NCBI GenBank assembly: GCA_030728785.1
Contig: JANQYP010000023.1
Location: 1 to 32,598 of the forward strand
Direction of reading: 5' to 3'
Length of the DNA: 32,598 nt
Source: Pseudomonadales bacterium
GTDB taxonomy: Bacteria; Pseudomonadota; Gammaproteobacteria; Pseudomonadales; Azotimanducaceae
Shown here: piece by piece, positions 1 through 9,659 of the stretch
Layout: each line of letters opens with the position of its first letter
How positions within the stretch are numbered: the first letter of the stretch is position 1
Program-made: the position numbers and the translations under genes
The notes under the pieces: generated by a model
Database searches by the model: none
What the model saw: the letters and a program-made list of their open reading frames with translations, nothing else
Told to the model about the DNA's origin: nothing

Positions 1-56
1 GGGACGCCCAGTCGGGGACGCCCAGTCGGGGACGCCTAGTCGGGGACGCCTAGTCT
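1..56. repeat. 14-bp tandem repeat (gggacgccYagtcg), 4 copies, truncated by the window edge
   Basis: Direct reading: gggacgcccagtcg, gggacgcccagtcg, gggacgcctagtcg, gggacgcctagtct. The last copy contains the stop codon of the minus-strand gene at 50-1309. Confidence 0.95.
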
Positions 57-1309
57 GCCTGGGCCCTGGACAGCCTGGCGGTGCGGATCATGTTGTCCTG
101 TATCTGCACTATCTCGATGCGATAGCCGTCAATCACCAGGCCAATATTGGCCTCTGGAATGGTTTCCAGATATTCGGTGATCAGGCCGTTTAAGGTTTTG
201 GGTCCGTCCTGGGGTAGGTGCCAGTTAAGCTGGCGGTTGATGAGGCGAATGTGCGCGCCGCCATCAATCATGAAGGAGCCGTCATCCTGGGGATGTATGT
301 CGATGCTGGTATTGGCCAGGTCGGTAGTAAACTCACCGACAATCTCCTCAAGAATATCCTCGATGGTGACAATACCCTGAATATCACCATACTCATCCAC
401 CACCAGGCCGATGCGTTGTTTCTGCTGCTGGAAATTAAACAGCAGGGTCTGCAGCGGGGTGTTTTCGGGGACAAAATAGGGCTCGTCGGCACCTTGCAGA
501 ATCAGTGCCTTTGACAGGGTGTCCTGGGTTAACAGCTTGGCGGCATTGCGCATATGCAGCACGCCGATGATCTTGTCGATATCGTTTTTGAACACTGGCA
601 GGCGGGTGTGCTGGGAGGCGCGGATCTGCAGGACAATGTCCTCCAGGTCGTCTTCCAGGTCGATGCCAAAAATCTCTGTACGGGGCACCATGATGTCCTC
701 CACGGTAACCTTGTCCAGATCAAGCACTCCCAGCATCATGTTCTGTGGGTGCGCTGCAATCTGTGCGCCTTCAAATACCACGGTGCGCAATTCTTCGTGG
801 CTCAGGTTATCTTCGATGGCGTTTTCCGGCCGAAAGCCCGCGAGTCGCAGCAGGCCGTTGGCAGTGCCATTCACAAGCCACACCAGGGGGTAGAGTATCC
901 ACATGAGGATGTTGAGGATGTAGGACGAGGGCAGGGCAATTTTTTCAGGGTAGGCGGCAGAGACCGTTTTTGGTGCCACTTCGGAGAAAATCAGGAAGAT
1001 CAGGGTGCAGGCCACAGGCGCTATGGCAATGCCGGCTTCGCCGAAGAGTTTTAATGCCAGCAGGGTGGCGATGGAGGCCGCGGAAAAGTTGACAAAATTG
1101 TTGCCAATCAGGATGACGCTGAGTAGTTTGTCGGGTCGCTCCAGCAGGCGGCTGGCGCGCCTGGCACCGCCGTGACCTTCGTTCGCAAGGTGCTTCAGGC
1201 GATAGCGGTTCATAGCCATCATGGCTGTTTCAGAACCAGAGAAATAAGCGGACAAAACTACAAGTACAAATATGGCACCCGTCAGGGCGCCAACAGACAG
1301 ATCGTCCAA
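50..1309 (-). CDS. yfjD: HlyC/CorC family transporter (CNNM/DUF21 membrane domain plus CBS pair and CorC_HlyC domain)
   Basis: 419-aa ORF with N-terminal membrane domain (FSGSETAMMAMNRYRLKHLA), CBS region (VEDIMVPRTEIFGIDLEDDLEDI) and C-terminal VVDEYGDIQGIVTIEDILEEIVGEF; next to ypjD-ffh, as in E. coli. Confidence 0.93.
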   Translation of the reverse strand: MDDLSVGALTGAIFVLVVLSAYFSGSETAMMAMNRYRLKHLANEGHGGARRASRLLERPDKLLSVILIGNNFVNFSAASIATLLALKLFGEAGIAIAPVACTLIFLIFSEVAPKTVSAAYPEKIALPSSYILNILMWILYPLVWLVNGTANGLLRLAGFRPENAIEDNLSHEELRTVVFEGAQIAAHPQNMMLGVLDLDKVTVEDIMVPRTEIFGIDLEDDLEDIVLQIRASQHTRLPVFKNDIDKIIGVLHMRNAAKLLTQDTLSKALILQGADEPYFVPENTPLQTLLFNFQQQKQRIGLVVDEYGDIQGIVTIEDILEEIVGEFTTDLANTSIDIHPQDDGSFMIDGGAHIRLINRQLNWHLPQDGPKTLNGLITEYLETIPEANIGLVIDGYRIEIVQIQDNMIRTARLSRAQAD

Positions 1310-1408
1310 GAATTGGACCTCAGGCTAGATACATCGGCGCAGTTTCATCGACCGGCTGTGTTGGTGTCAAGAGTTGCAGAGGGCAGGCGTCGCTGGCTAG
1401 GATGGCTA

Positions 1409-2206
1409 TCAACCTTGGAGAATAATTTCTAGCACCAGCTTGCTGCCGAAATAGCCCAGCAACAACAGGGCAAAACCGCTCAGGGTCCAGCGTGAGGCCG
1501 CAGCGCCACGCCAGCCAAGTCGGTAACGGCCCCAGAGGAGGATGGCAAAGACAATCCAGGCTGCCAGGGTGATGGATGTGTGATGGATTAGGCCGGGCAG
1601 GTTGAGGTCGCTGAGGAACATAAAGCCACTGACAATAGACAGGGTGAGGAATGTCAGGCCACTCCACAGAAGCTCAAACAACAGCGTTTCCATGGTCTGC
1701 AGGGGCGGCATGTGGCGCAGCAGGCCAAATTTGCGATTTTTTAGTTCATAGTCACCAAAAGACAACAGCACAGCCTGCAAGGCAGCAACGGCCAGCAGCC
1801 CATAGGCAATAACTGACAGGATAATGTGCAGGAGGATGCCAGGCGCAAGCTGTTCGCGCGGTGCATGGCCGGTCTTGGTTGCTAACGTCGCCAGGATAGT
1901 GATAATGGCCAGCGGAAAAATAGCAAGCACAAGGTTGGCAACGGGGCGGCGCAGGCTGCTGGCCACCAGAATAGTGCTGATGGCCAAAGTGATTAACGTC
2001 GCCATGGGCATGATGCTGAGATCAATACCCTGGTCTGTATCGAGTTCGCTGAAGCTGAACAGTCCATGGAGAACAATGGCGCCAAGGCCGGTCAGGGAAA
2101 CGAACAGGTGTTTCGCCTGTACCTCGCGTCGCAGGCCCAGCAACTGGGCCCCGGCGCTCACCAGGTACAGCAAGCAAGCAAGGATGCCAAAAATTGTCGC
2201 GTTCAT
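1409..2206 (-). CDS. ypjD: Inner membrane protein YpjD, CcsA/cytochrome c assembly-like
   Basis: Multi-TM protein with HIILSVIAYGLLAVAALQAVLLSFGDYELK...; conserved position divergent from ffh. Start likely MNATIFG (2206) rather than 2236. Confidence 0.85.
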   Translation of the reverse strand: MNATIFGILACLLYLVSAGAQLLGLRREVQAKHLFVSLTGLGAIVLHGLFSFSELDTDQGIDLSIMPMATLITLAISTILVASSLRRPVANLVLAIFPLAIITILATLATKTGHAPREQLAPGILLHIILSVIAYGLLAVAALQAVLLSFGDYELKNRKFGLLRHMPPLQTMETLLFELLWSGLTFLTLSIVSGFMFLSDLNLPGLIHHTSITLAAWIVFAILLWGRYRLGWRGAAASRWTLSGFALLLLGYFGSKLVLEIILQG

Positions 2207-2239
2207 GATTGCATCTCTGAGATTGCGTCTCTGCAAAGG

Positions 2240-2295
2240 CCCCTGCAGGTCACCCCCTGCAGGTCACCCCCCGCAGAGCACTCCCCGCAGGGTAC
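2240..2295. repeat. Degenerate 14-bp tandem repeat (cccctgcaggtcac-like), 4 copies, ypjD/ffh divergent intergenic region
   Basis: Units cccctgcaggtcac, cccctgcaggtcac, cccccgcagagcac, tccccgcagggtac read directly. Confidence 0.9.
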
Positions 2296-2387
2296 TGCCA
2301 GAAAGATTGTCGCAGTGAGCGAAAACCAGTGGCAGAAATTGGGGTATGATAGCAGGTTCATTAACGATCTGAGTCAGGATAACGCAA

Positions 2388-3761
2388 GTGTTTGATTCTT
2401 TAACAGAGCGACTAAGTGCCACCCTGGGCAATATCACCGGTAAAGCCCGGCTGAGCGAAGAAAACATCCAAGACACGCTCCGCGAGGTGCGGATGGCCCT
2501 GCTTGAGGCTGACGTCGCGCTGCCCGTGGTCAAAGATTTTATCGACCAGGTCCGGGCGCGAGCCGTGGGTCAGGATGTCGCCAGCAGCCTGTCGCCGGGC
2601 CAGGTATTCGTCAAGATAGTCAACGACGAGCTGATTCGGGTGATGGGCGCCGAAGACAACAGTCTGAACCTCACAACCCAGCCACCCGCCGTGATTCTGA
2701 TGGCGGGTCTGCAGGGTGCCGGTAAAACCACATCCGTGGCAAAACTTGGCCTGTGGCTGAAGCGCCGGGATAAAAAGTCGGTGATGGTGGTCAGTACGGA
2801 CGTCTATCGCCCAGCCGCTATCGACCAGCTGCGGACACTGGCGGCCGAAGCGGATATCAGCTTCTTTGAAAGTAACCCCGAGCAGAAGCCACTGGATATT
2901 GCTCGTGACGCCCTGGTTGCCGCCAAACGCCAGTTCTGTGATGTGCTGATTGTTGATACTGCCGGTCGCCTGGCCATTGATGCTGCCATGATGGCCGAGA
3001 TCAGGCACCTGCATGATGCGCTGAAACCCATCGAAACCCTGTTTGTGGTTGATGCCATGACTGGCCAGGACGCGGCCGCGACGGCGCGGGCCTTTAATGA
3101 CCAGTTGCCGCTCACTGGTGTGATCCTGACCAAGACTGATGGCGACGCTCGCGGTGGTGCTGCCTTGTCAGTGCGGACCATCACCGGCAAGCCCATCAAG
3201 TTTATGGGGGTCAGTGAAAAGATTGATGGCCTGGAAAGTTTCCATCCTGACCGTATCGCCTCACGCATCCTTGGCATGGGCGATGTATTGTCGCTGATTG
3301 AAGAAGCTGAACAGAAGATCGACAAGAACAAGGCAAAAAAACTTGCCAATAAGCTTAAAAAGGGCAAAAAGTTCGATCTTGAGGATTTCCGTGACCAGAT
3401 TCAGCAGATGAACAGCATGGGCGGTATCGCCAGTATGCTCGACAAGTTACCTGGTATGGGCGGCATGGCCAAGGCTGCCCAGGCGAAACTGGAGGCTAAT
3501 CCCTTTGGGCCGATGGAAGCGATCATCAATTCCATGACACCCGGCGAGCGTCATTTTCCCGACAGTATTAATGGTTCACGCAAGAAGCGTATTGCCAACG
3601 GCTCCGGAACCCAGATCCAGGATGTCAACCGACTGCTCAAGCAACACAAACAAATGCAGAAAATGATGAAAAAGCTCACAAAAAAAGGCGCTATGGCCAA
3701 CATGATGCGCGGTATGGGTGGTATGATGCAGGGCCCCGGTGGCGGTATGCCACGGATGTAG
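2388..3761 (+). CDS. ffh: Signal recognition particle protein Ffh (SRP54)
   Basis: GTG start; GTPase motifs GLQGAGKTTSVAKL, DTAGRL, TKTDGDARGGAALS; methionine-rich M domain at the C terminus. Confidence 0.98.
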   Translation: MFDSLTERLSATLGNITGKARLSEENIQDTLREVRMALLEADVALPVVKDFIDQVRARAVGQDVASSLSPGQVFVKIVNDELIRVMGAEDNSLNLTTQPPAVILMAGLQGAGKTTSVAKLGLWLKRRDKKSVMVVSTDVYRPAAIDQLRTLAAEADISFFESNPEQKPLDIARDALVAAKRQFCDVLIVDTAGRLAIDAAMMAEIRHLHDALKPIETLFVVDAMTGQDAAATARAFNDQLPLTGVILTKTDGDARGGAALSVRTITGKPIKFMGVSEKIDGLESFHPDRIASRILGMGDVLSLIEEAEQKIDKNKAKKLANKLKKGKKFDLEDFRDQIQQMNSMGGIASMLDKLPGMGGMAKAAQAKLEANPFGPMEAIINSMTPGERHFPDSINGSRKKRIANGSGTQIQDVNRLLKQHKQMQKMMKKLTKKGAMANMMRGMGGMMQGPGGGMPRM

Positions 3762-3931
3762 AATTTCGAGTCTAAAAAAACAAGCGCGGCAGTGGATAGC
3801 CCCCATCCTGAAGAAATATACGGTGGGTGCTTAGCAACCTATTTAATTCTGTACGCCTTTACCGTACAATACCGGCCCTTTCGGCAGCCTTAATTTCTGC
3901 CGGGCCGGAATTTATAAAGGAAATCAAGAAC

Positions 3932-4210
3932 ATGGTAACGATTCGGTTATCCAGAAGTGGCAGTAAAAAACGCCCTTATTATTACATCAGTGTGGCTGAC
4001 AGCCGTGTCGCACGCGACGGTCGCTTTATTGAGCGCCTGGGTTTCTTTAACCCAATAGCCCGTGGTGCTGATGAAAAGCTGCGTATTGACCTTGAGCGTT
4101 ATGATCACTGGACTCGCCAGGGTGCGCAGAGCAGTGAGCGTGTGCTGCAGTTGGCCAAGGATTACCGTAAATCAGCCGTGGCCACCACGTCTGAGGAAGT
4201 AGCGGCTTAA
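3932..4210 (+). CDS. rpsP: 30S ribosomal protein S16
   Basis: [41 protein letters not shown]; start at ATG 3932 rather than the ORF-track start at 3827. Confidence 0.97.
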   Translation: MVTIRLSRSGSKKRPYYYISVADSRVARDGRFIERLGFFNPIARGADEKLRIDLERYDHWTRQGAQSSERVLQLAKDYRKSAVATTSEEVAA

Positions 4211-4232
4211 TTGACCTGTTGGGGCCGGTGCC

Positions 4233-4787
4233 TTGGCTGCTAGTACACCAGAGATCAGCGCCGTGGCGCCCATTGCCATAGGCCGAATCCTGGCGGTGTA
4301 TGGCCTGAAGGGCTGGGTCAAGGTTTTTTCTTTTACCGACCCGATTGAGCGTATTGCTAGTTACAGCCCCTGGTTGATCAAAAAGCCGGACTCGCGAAGT
4401 CCACTTCAATTGCTTGAGATAGAGGCGGTTAAGTCCCACGGTAAAGGTATTATCGCCTTGCCTAAGGGCTATACAGACAGGGACCAGGCACAGTTGCTGA
4501 TCGGCAACGAGATCTGGACCCCGGGCGAGCAGTTAGCCGAACTTGACGAAGGCGACTATTATTGGCGCGAACTTGTAGGTTTGCGCGTGGTGAACCAATC
4601 CGGCCAGGACTATGGCAAGGTGGACCACCTGCTTGAAACCGGCGCCAATGACGTGCTGGTGGTCAAAGCGGACAAACACAGTATGGACGACCGGGAACGT
4701 TTGATCCCGTTTGTTGTGCCGCGATTCATCCAGCAGGTGAATCTGGCAGAAGGCAAGATGACAGTGGACTGGGACCCGGAGTACTGA
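4233..4787 (+). CDS. rimM: Ribosome maturation factor RimM
   Basis: GRILAVYGLKGWVKVFSFTDP...; between rpsP and trmD; apparent TTG start. Confidence 0.94.
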   Translation: MAASTPEISAVAPIAIGRILAVYGLKGWVKVFSFTDPIERIASYSPWLIKKPDSRSPLQLLEIEAVKSHGKGIIALPKGYTDRDQAQLLIGNEIWTPGEQLAELDEGDYYWRELVGLRVVNQSGQDYGKVDHLLETGANDVLVVKADKHSMDDRERLIPFVVPRFIQQVNLAEGKMTVDWDPEY

Positions 4788-4834
4788 TCCCCAATAGACG
4801 TTGCTCGTTTTGACCAACCTTCGAGGACACTGGT

Positions 4835-5572
4835 ATGTGGATGGGAGTGGTGACTTTATTCCCGGAAATGTTCCAGGCGGTGGCTAACCACGGGATTACT
4901 CGGCGGGCCATTGAGGCAGGCCTGCTGACATTGGCAGTGTGGAATCCGCGGGATTTCACCACCGACAAACACCGGACTGTAGACGATAAGCCCTATGGCG
5001 GTGGCCCGGGCATGCTGATGAAAGTGGCGCCGCTAACCATGGCCATTGCTGCCGCACGCGAGGCTGCAGGGGCAGATTGCCTGGTGATTTATCTCTCGCC
5101 CCAGGGCCGGCGAATCGACCAGGCGGCACTTGAGCGGTTGGCCCAACAGCCACGGATGATTCTGGTGGCGGGTCGTTATGAAGGGATAGATGAACGTCTG
5201 ATCGGGTCAGTGATCGACGAAGAATACTCCATTGGAGACTATGTCTTGAGTGGAGGAGAGCTGCCAGCCATGGTGTTGATAGATGGTGTAACCCGTTTAA
5301 TACCGGGGGCAGTAGGTGATCCGGAATCCATTAGCTGTGATTCTTTTCAGGATGGCTTGCTTGACTACCCGCAATACACGCGGCCTGAGGAGGTCGATGG
5401 AATGCAGGTGCCACCGGTTTTGTTGGGTGGTGATCACCGAAAGATTCAGCGTTGGCGCTTGAAACAGGCGCTGGGGCGGACATATGAACGTCGACCAGAT
5501 TTGCTCAAAGGTCGGGAACTGAACGAGACGGAACAGCAGTTGTTGGACGAGTACTTACAAGAACTTGAGTAA
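4835..5572 (+). CDS. trmD: tRNA (guanine37-N1)-methyltransferase
   Basis: [55 protein letters not shown] motifs. Confidence 0.98.
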   Translation: MWMGVVTLFPEMFQAVANHGITRRAIEAGLLTLAVWNPRDFTTDKHRTVDDKPYGGGPGMLMKVAPLTMAIAAAREAAGADCLVIYLSPQGRRIDQAALERLAQQPRMILVAGRYEGIDERLIGSVIDEEYSIGDYVLSGGELPAMVLIDGVTRLIPGAVGDPESISCDSFQDGLLDYPQYTRPEEVDGMQVPPVLLGGDHRKIQRWRLKQALGRTYERRPDLLKGRELNETEQQLLDEYLQELE

Positions 5573-5623
5573 CAAGTTTTTGTTCGAGTGCAACATCCGC
5601 AGACGCTAATTGAGGAAAAGGTA

Positions 5624-5983
5624 ATGAAGAATAAATTGATTGCAGATATTGAGAATGCCCAGCTCAAGCAGGACATTCCTGATTTTGGTCCTGGCGACAC
5701 CCTGATTGTCCAGGTCAAGGTTAAGGAAGGTGCTCGAGAGCGTTTGCAGGCTTTCGAAGGCGTGGTCATTGCCAAGCGTAATCGCGGTATCAACTCTGCC
5801 TACACGGTCCGTAAAATTTCCCACGGTGTGGGCGTTGAGCGTACCTTCCAGGCCCACAGCCCGCTGATCGAGAGTGTCACTGTCACCCGTCGTGGTGATG
5901 TACGCCAGGCGAAGCTGTATTACCTGCGCGAACTCAGTGGTCGCAGTGCCCGTATCAAAGAGAAGCTGGCAAAGCGCTCTTAA
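5624..5983 (+). CDS. rplS: 50S ribosomal protein L19
   Basis: [50 protein letters not shown]; start at ATG 5624. Confidence 0.97.
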   Translation: MKNKLIADIENAQLKQDIPDFGPGDTLIVQVKVKEGARERLQAFEGVVIAKRNRGINSAYTVRKISHGVGVERTFQAHSPLIESVTVTRRGDVRQAKLYYLRELSGRSARIKEKLAKRS

Positions 5984-6001
5984 GCGCTGCCCAGTTCGGA
6001 A

Positions 6002-6028
6002 AACGCCGCTTCAGCGGCGTTTTTTTTT
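6002..6028 (+). terminator. Intrinsic terminator after rplS
   Basis: aacgccgc-ttca-gcggcgtt perfect 8-bp stem followed by a T tract. Confidence 0.92.
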
Positions 6029-6095
6029 AGTCGCCAGGAACCCTTCAGCGCCGCCGCTGATGTTGCGAGCAGCCCCTGATGCGCAGTAAGGTGCC

Positions 6096-6989
6096 GTGAT
6101 GAGTGAGCAGATCATCGACAGGTTTCTGGACAGTCTCTGGCTTGAAAAGGGCCTGAGCCGCAATACTCTTGAGTCCTATCGACGCGATCTCAAAGCCTAT
6201 AGCGGCTGGCTCGAGTTGCAGGGGCTGGCGTTGTTGCAGGTGCGGCGCGAAGATATCCTGCGCTACCTGGCCGAGCGTATGGGACAGGGCCTCAAGGCCA
6301 GGTCCATCGCCAGGGGGTTGTCCTGCCTGCGCAGCCTGTATCGATATCTGCTGCGGGAAAACCAGCTGCAGCTGGATCCTACCCTGCGTATCGAGAATCT
6401 CAAACTTGGCCGTCCTCTGCCTGATACGCTCACCGAGCGCGACATTGAGCGGTTGCTGGCGGCACCCGATGTGACAACCCTGTTGGGACTGCGTGATCGC
6501 ACCATGCTGGAAGTGTTGTACGCGACAGGTTTGCGGGTGACGGAACTGGTTTCACTGCGCCTGACAGAAATTAACCTGCGCCAGGGTGTGGTTCGTGTCA
6601 CCGGTAAGGGTAACAAGGAGCGGCTGGTACCACTGGGCGAAGAAGCCATCAGTTGGTTGCAGCGTTACCTGCAGGATGGCCGGGCGCCATTGCTGAAAAG
6701 CAATCTGTTTGCAGAGGTGGTGTTTCCCAGCAGCCGTGGCCAGCTGATGACCCGCCAGACCTTCTGGCACCGCATCAAAGCCCATGCCGCAACAGCTGCT
6801 ATCCAGCATAAGCTTTCACCTCATACCCTGCGCCACGCCTTTGCCACCCACTTGCTGAACCACGGCGCGGACCTGCGTGTGGTGCAGTTGCTGCTGGGCC
6901 ACAGCGATCTGTCAACCACCCAAATATACACCCACGTCGCCCAGCACCGCATGAAAGAACTGCACCAGACCCATCATCCTCGAGGGTGA
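6096..6989 (+). CDS. xerD: Site-specific tyrosine recombinase XerD
   Basis: Tyrosine recombinase motifs LYATGLRVTELVSL, HTLRHAFATHLLNHGADLRVVQLLLGHSDLSTTQIYTHV; upstream of dsbC. Confidence 0.94.
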   Translation: MMSEQIIDRFLDSLWLEKGLSRNTLESYRRDLKAYSGWLELQGLALLQVRREDILRYLAERMGQGLKARSIARGLSCLRSLYRYLLRENQLQLDPTLRIENLKLGRPLPDTLTERDIERLLAAPDVTTLLGLRDRTMLEVLYATGLRVTELVSLRLTEINLRQGVVRVTGKGNKERLVPLGEEAISWLQRYLQDGRAPLLKSNLFAEVVFPSSRGQLMTRQTFWHRIKAHAATAAIQHKLSPHTLRHAFATHLLNHGADLRVVQLLLGHSDLSTTQIYTHVAQHRMKELHQTHHPRG

Positions 6990-7189
6990 CGCAGGAAAAA
7001 TGACCGTTTGGCTGTTAAATTACCCGTGGCGCGGCGCTGCAGGGGTCTGTTACAGACTATAATAGGCCGGTTTTTGTTGTGGATCATGTGCACCGGCTTG
7101 GCCGGTTCCCCAGGCTATTTGCTGAAGGAATTTGCATAGGGACTTTGCTTTCAGGCAAAGTATTGCTCGTAAAATCAGGAATCCAGGTT

Positions 7190-8047
7190 ATGAATACTTT
7201 CAACAACTCAGGCACCAGCAGGTTGCACCGCACCGTTGTTGATGCGTCAGGTGCTGCTGGCATTGTTAAGAGCTGCTGCCGTGCCGGCGCCCTGGTGCTG
7301 GCCCTGCTGATGCTGCAGCTGGTTCCTGGCCAACTTGTCGTGGCGTTGGCAGCGACACCCGCTACCGCAACAGCAGCGGCGGCACTGGATGCTGCAGGCA
7401 TTCGCAACCGTTTGCTGCAGGCCAGGCCAGGGCTGCCCATCCTCGATGTGACCCCCAGCGAGCTGCAGGGATTCTGGGAAGTGACATTGCCTGGCGGCCA
7501 GGTGCTGTTTGTCAGTGCTGATGGCAACAATTTTGTTGTTGGCGAGCTTTTCCAGGTGACTGCCAACAGTTTTGTGAATCTCACTGAGGAGACCCGCAGT
7601 GCCGCGCGCGTCAAGCAGTTGGCTGCGATTGATCCAACGCAGATGGTGATTTTTAAGCCCGCAACGGGTGAACCCAAAGCGGTGATTACGGTGTTTACGG
7701 ATATCGACTGTGGCTTCTGCCGCAAGATGCACCAGGAGGTCCCAGAGCTGAACCGTCGTGGTGTTGAAGTTCGCTATCTGGCCTATCCTCGTGCCGGTGT
7801 GCCGTCGCCTTCCTACGACAAGTTCGTCTCTGTTTGGTGTGCTGACAACCGGCAATTAGCCCTGACCCTGGCCAAGGGTGGCACTGATTTGCCGCCGCGA
7901 AGCTGTGAGAATGGTGTTGCCGAGCAATATGCCCTCGGCGGTGAAATGGGTGTTACAGGTACACCAACACTGGTGTTTGCTGATGGCCGTATGCGCGCCG
8001 GTTATGTGCCGGTTGACCAACTGGCAGAAGAGCTGGGTGTCAATTGA
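7190..8047 (+). CDS. dsbC: Thiol:disulfide interchange protein DsbC
   Basis: ITVFTDIDCGFCRKMHQEVPEL (CxxC) and GVTGTPTLVFADG cis-Pro loop; xerD-dsbC order; start chosen at ATG 7190. Confidence 0.88.
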   Translation: MNTFNNSGTSRLHRTVVDASGAAGIVKSCCRAGALVLALLMLQLVPGQLVVALAATPATATAAAALDAAGIRNRLLQARPGLPILDVTPSELQGFWEVTLPGGQVLFVSADGNNFVVGELFQVTANSFVNLTEETRSAARVKQLAAIDPTQMVIFKPATGEPKAVITVFTDIDCGFCRKMHQEVPELNRRGVEVRYLAYPRAGVPSPSYDKFVSVWCADNRQLALTLAKGGTDLPPRSCENGVAEQYALGGEMGVTGTPTLVFADGRMRAGYVPVDQLAEELGVN

Positions 8048-8106
8048 GTCAACCCGCGGTTTGCTGTTGTGCCGCCCGGCATTGGTCGGCGGGAGTCAGA
8101 TAACAC

Positions 8107-9384
8107 TTGGACAAACAGGCAATGGCGCAGCGGCATGCTGAACGCCGCTATGATTTACAAGTTCAGCGGGACCTGCCCCGCAACTTTTACGCTCACCTTG
8201 GGCATGGCATGCTTGGCCAGACAGGTTTTCGGCTGATCAATGCGCCCACCTTCCTGCCGGCCTATATCATGTTGCTGTCCGGCGGATCAGAGATGATGGT
8301 TGGCCTGGCCTTGTCAGTGCAGGCCCTGGGCATGATGCTGACGCCATTGCTGGGCGCTAACCTGATTGAACACCGCAAGCGGGTCCTGCCAGTGGGTTTC
8401 CTGATTGGCGCTATGATGCGCCTCAGTGTCCTGTTTATCGCCTTGTCCGGGCTGCTGCTCGGTGGCACCAGCGTCCTGGTTGCGATCCTCGTCAGCCTGA
8501 CCCTGCTTGGCCTGTTCCAGGGCATGCAGGGTGTGGTGTTCAATTTCCTGATGTCGAAGGTCATTCCCGTGAAAAAACGTGGCCGTTTAACCGGCCTGCG
8601 TAACTTTCTCGCCGGTATTACCTCCGCCGCTGTGGCCTGGCTGGGTGGCCACTATCTGCTGGGCGAAGTCCCGACGGCAGCAGGTTACTCCTATACCTTC
8701 CTGCTGGCATTTGTTCTCACCAGTATTGGTTTGTTGCTGCTGTTGTTTGTCCGAGAGCCAGAGCCACCCACCGTTAAGGTCAAGCTGGGCCTGGTCCAGC
8801 GCCTCGGTGAGGTGCCGCAACTGCTCCGCGAGGATCCGGCGTTCAGTCGGTATTTTCTGGCGCGCTCACTGGCCACCATGGGCCGCATGGCCATGCCCTT
8901 CTATATTCTCTTTGCCGGCCAGTCCATCGGCCTGAGCGGCCAGAATCTGGGTATCATCACCTTCGCCTTTACCATTGCCGGCACCGTGTCGAATCTTGCC
9001 TGGGGCAGCATGGCCGATCGACACGGTTTCCGCGGTACATTTCTGCTGTCCATTGCACTCTGGGTGGTGTCCACTCTGGTGTTATTGGTGGCCAGCAGCC
9101 AGTGGCTGATTATTCTTGTATTTATTGGTATTGGTGCGGCCGTGCAGGGTTTTCAGAACTCCTCCATTAACCTGACCCTGGAATTTGGTGATCGGGATAA
9201 CCTGCCCATGCGCATTGCCATCGCCAATACGGCCTCAGAACTGGCGGGCACCCTTGGCCCTCTGTTGGGCGGTGTATTGGCTGCGCTGCTGGGTTATGAG
9301 GCGGTTTTTATCGCCTCAATTGTGTTCCTGATAATTGGTGGTGCCGTGGTCCGGATCTATGTGCCGGAACCAAGAAAGCGCTAA
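8107..9384 (+). CDS. MFS transporter
   Basis: About 12 hydrophobic segments; MFS-like signatures; TTG 8107 or ATG 8122 start. Confidence 0.85.
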   Translation: MDKQAMAQRHAERRYDLQVQRDLPRNFYAHLGHGMLGQTGFRLINAPTFLPAYIMLLSGGSEMMVGLALSVQALGMMLTPLLGANLIEHRKRVLPVGFLIGAMMRLSVLFIALSGLLLGGTSVLVAILVSLTLLGLFQGMQGVVFNFLMSKVIPVKKRGRLTGLRNFLAGITSAAVAWLGGHYLLGEVPTAAGYSYTFLLAFVLTSIGLLLLLFVREPEPPTVKVKLGLVQRLGEVPQLLREDPAFSRYFLARSLATMGRMAMPFYILFAGQSIGLSGQNLGIITFAFTIAGTVSNLAWGSMADRHGFRGTFLLSIALWVVSTLVLLVASSQWLIILVFIGIGAAVQGFQNSSINLTLEFGDRDNLPMRIAIANTASELAGTLGPLLGGVLAALLGYEAVFIASIVFLIIGGAVVRIYVPEPRKR

Positions 9385-9588
9385 TCGACCTTTGCAGCAG
9401 CAACCAAAGCTGGCTAATATGCTCACTCTTCACAGGTACTCGAGTCAGCCGGTCATGCCCCGTATTGTTGTTTTTGCAGCTGCATCCGCTCCCGCTGTGG
9501 CACCAGCCACGGCGGCTGTGGCGCGCCTGTTGGGTCAGCCTGCGCGATCTGCGGCAGCGGCAACCCCATAGATTTTGAAAACAGAGTG

Positions 9589-9626
9589 CCGGGTTCGCAC
9601 TCTAGGTGTGAACCCGGTTTTTTTTT
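9589..9626 (+). terminator. Intrinsic terminator between the MFS gene and alaC
   Basis: ccgggttcgcac-tctag-gtgtgaacccgg 12-bp stem (one G:U) followed by a run of Ts. Confidence 0.9.
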
Positions 9627-9659
9627 GGCAGTTATTTAACCGTAAAAGATGTAACCAAC

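Noticed and set aside
3827-3931. N-terminal extension of S16 in the ORF track
   Set aside because: The conserved S16 start is MVTIRLSR at 3932; the extension is most likely leader sequence.
6096-6989. XerD as the integrase of a mobile island
   Set aside because: The xerD-dsbC context and sequence fit the housekeeping recombinase; no att-like repeats or tRNA seen.
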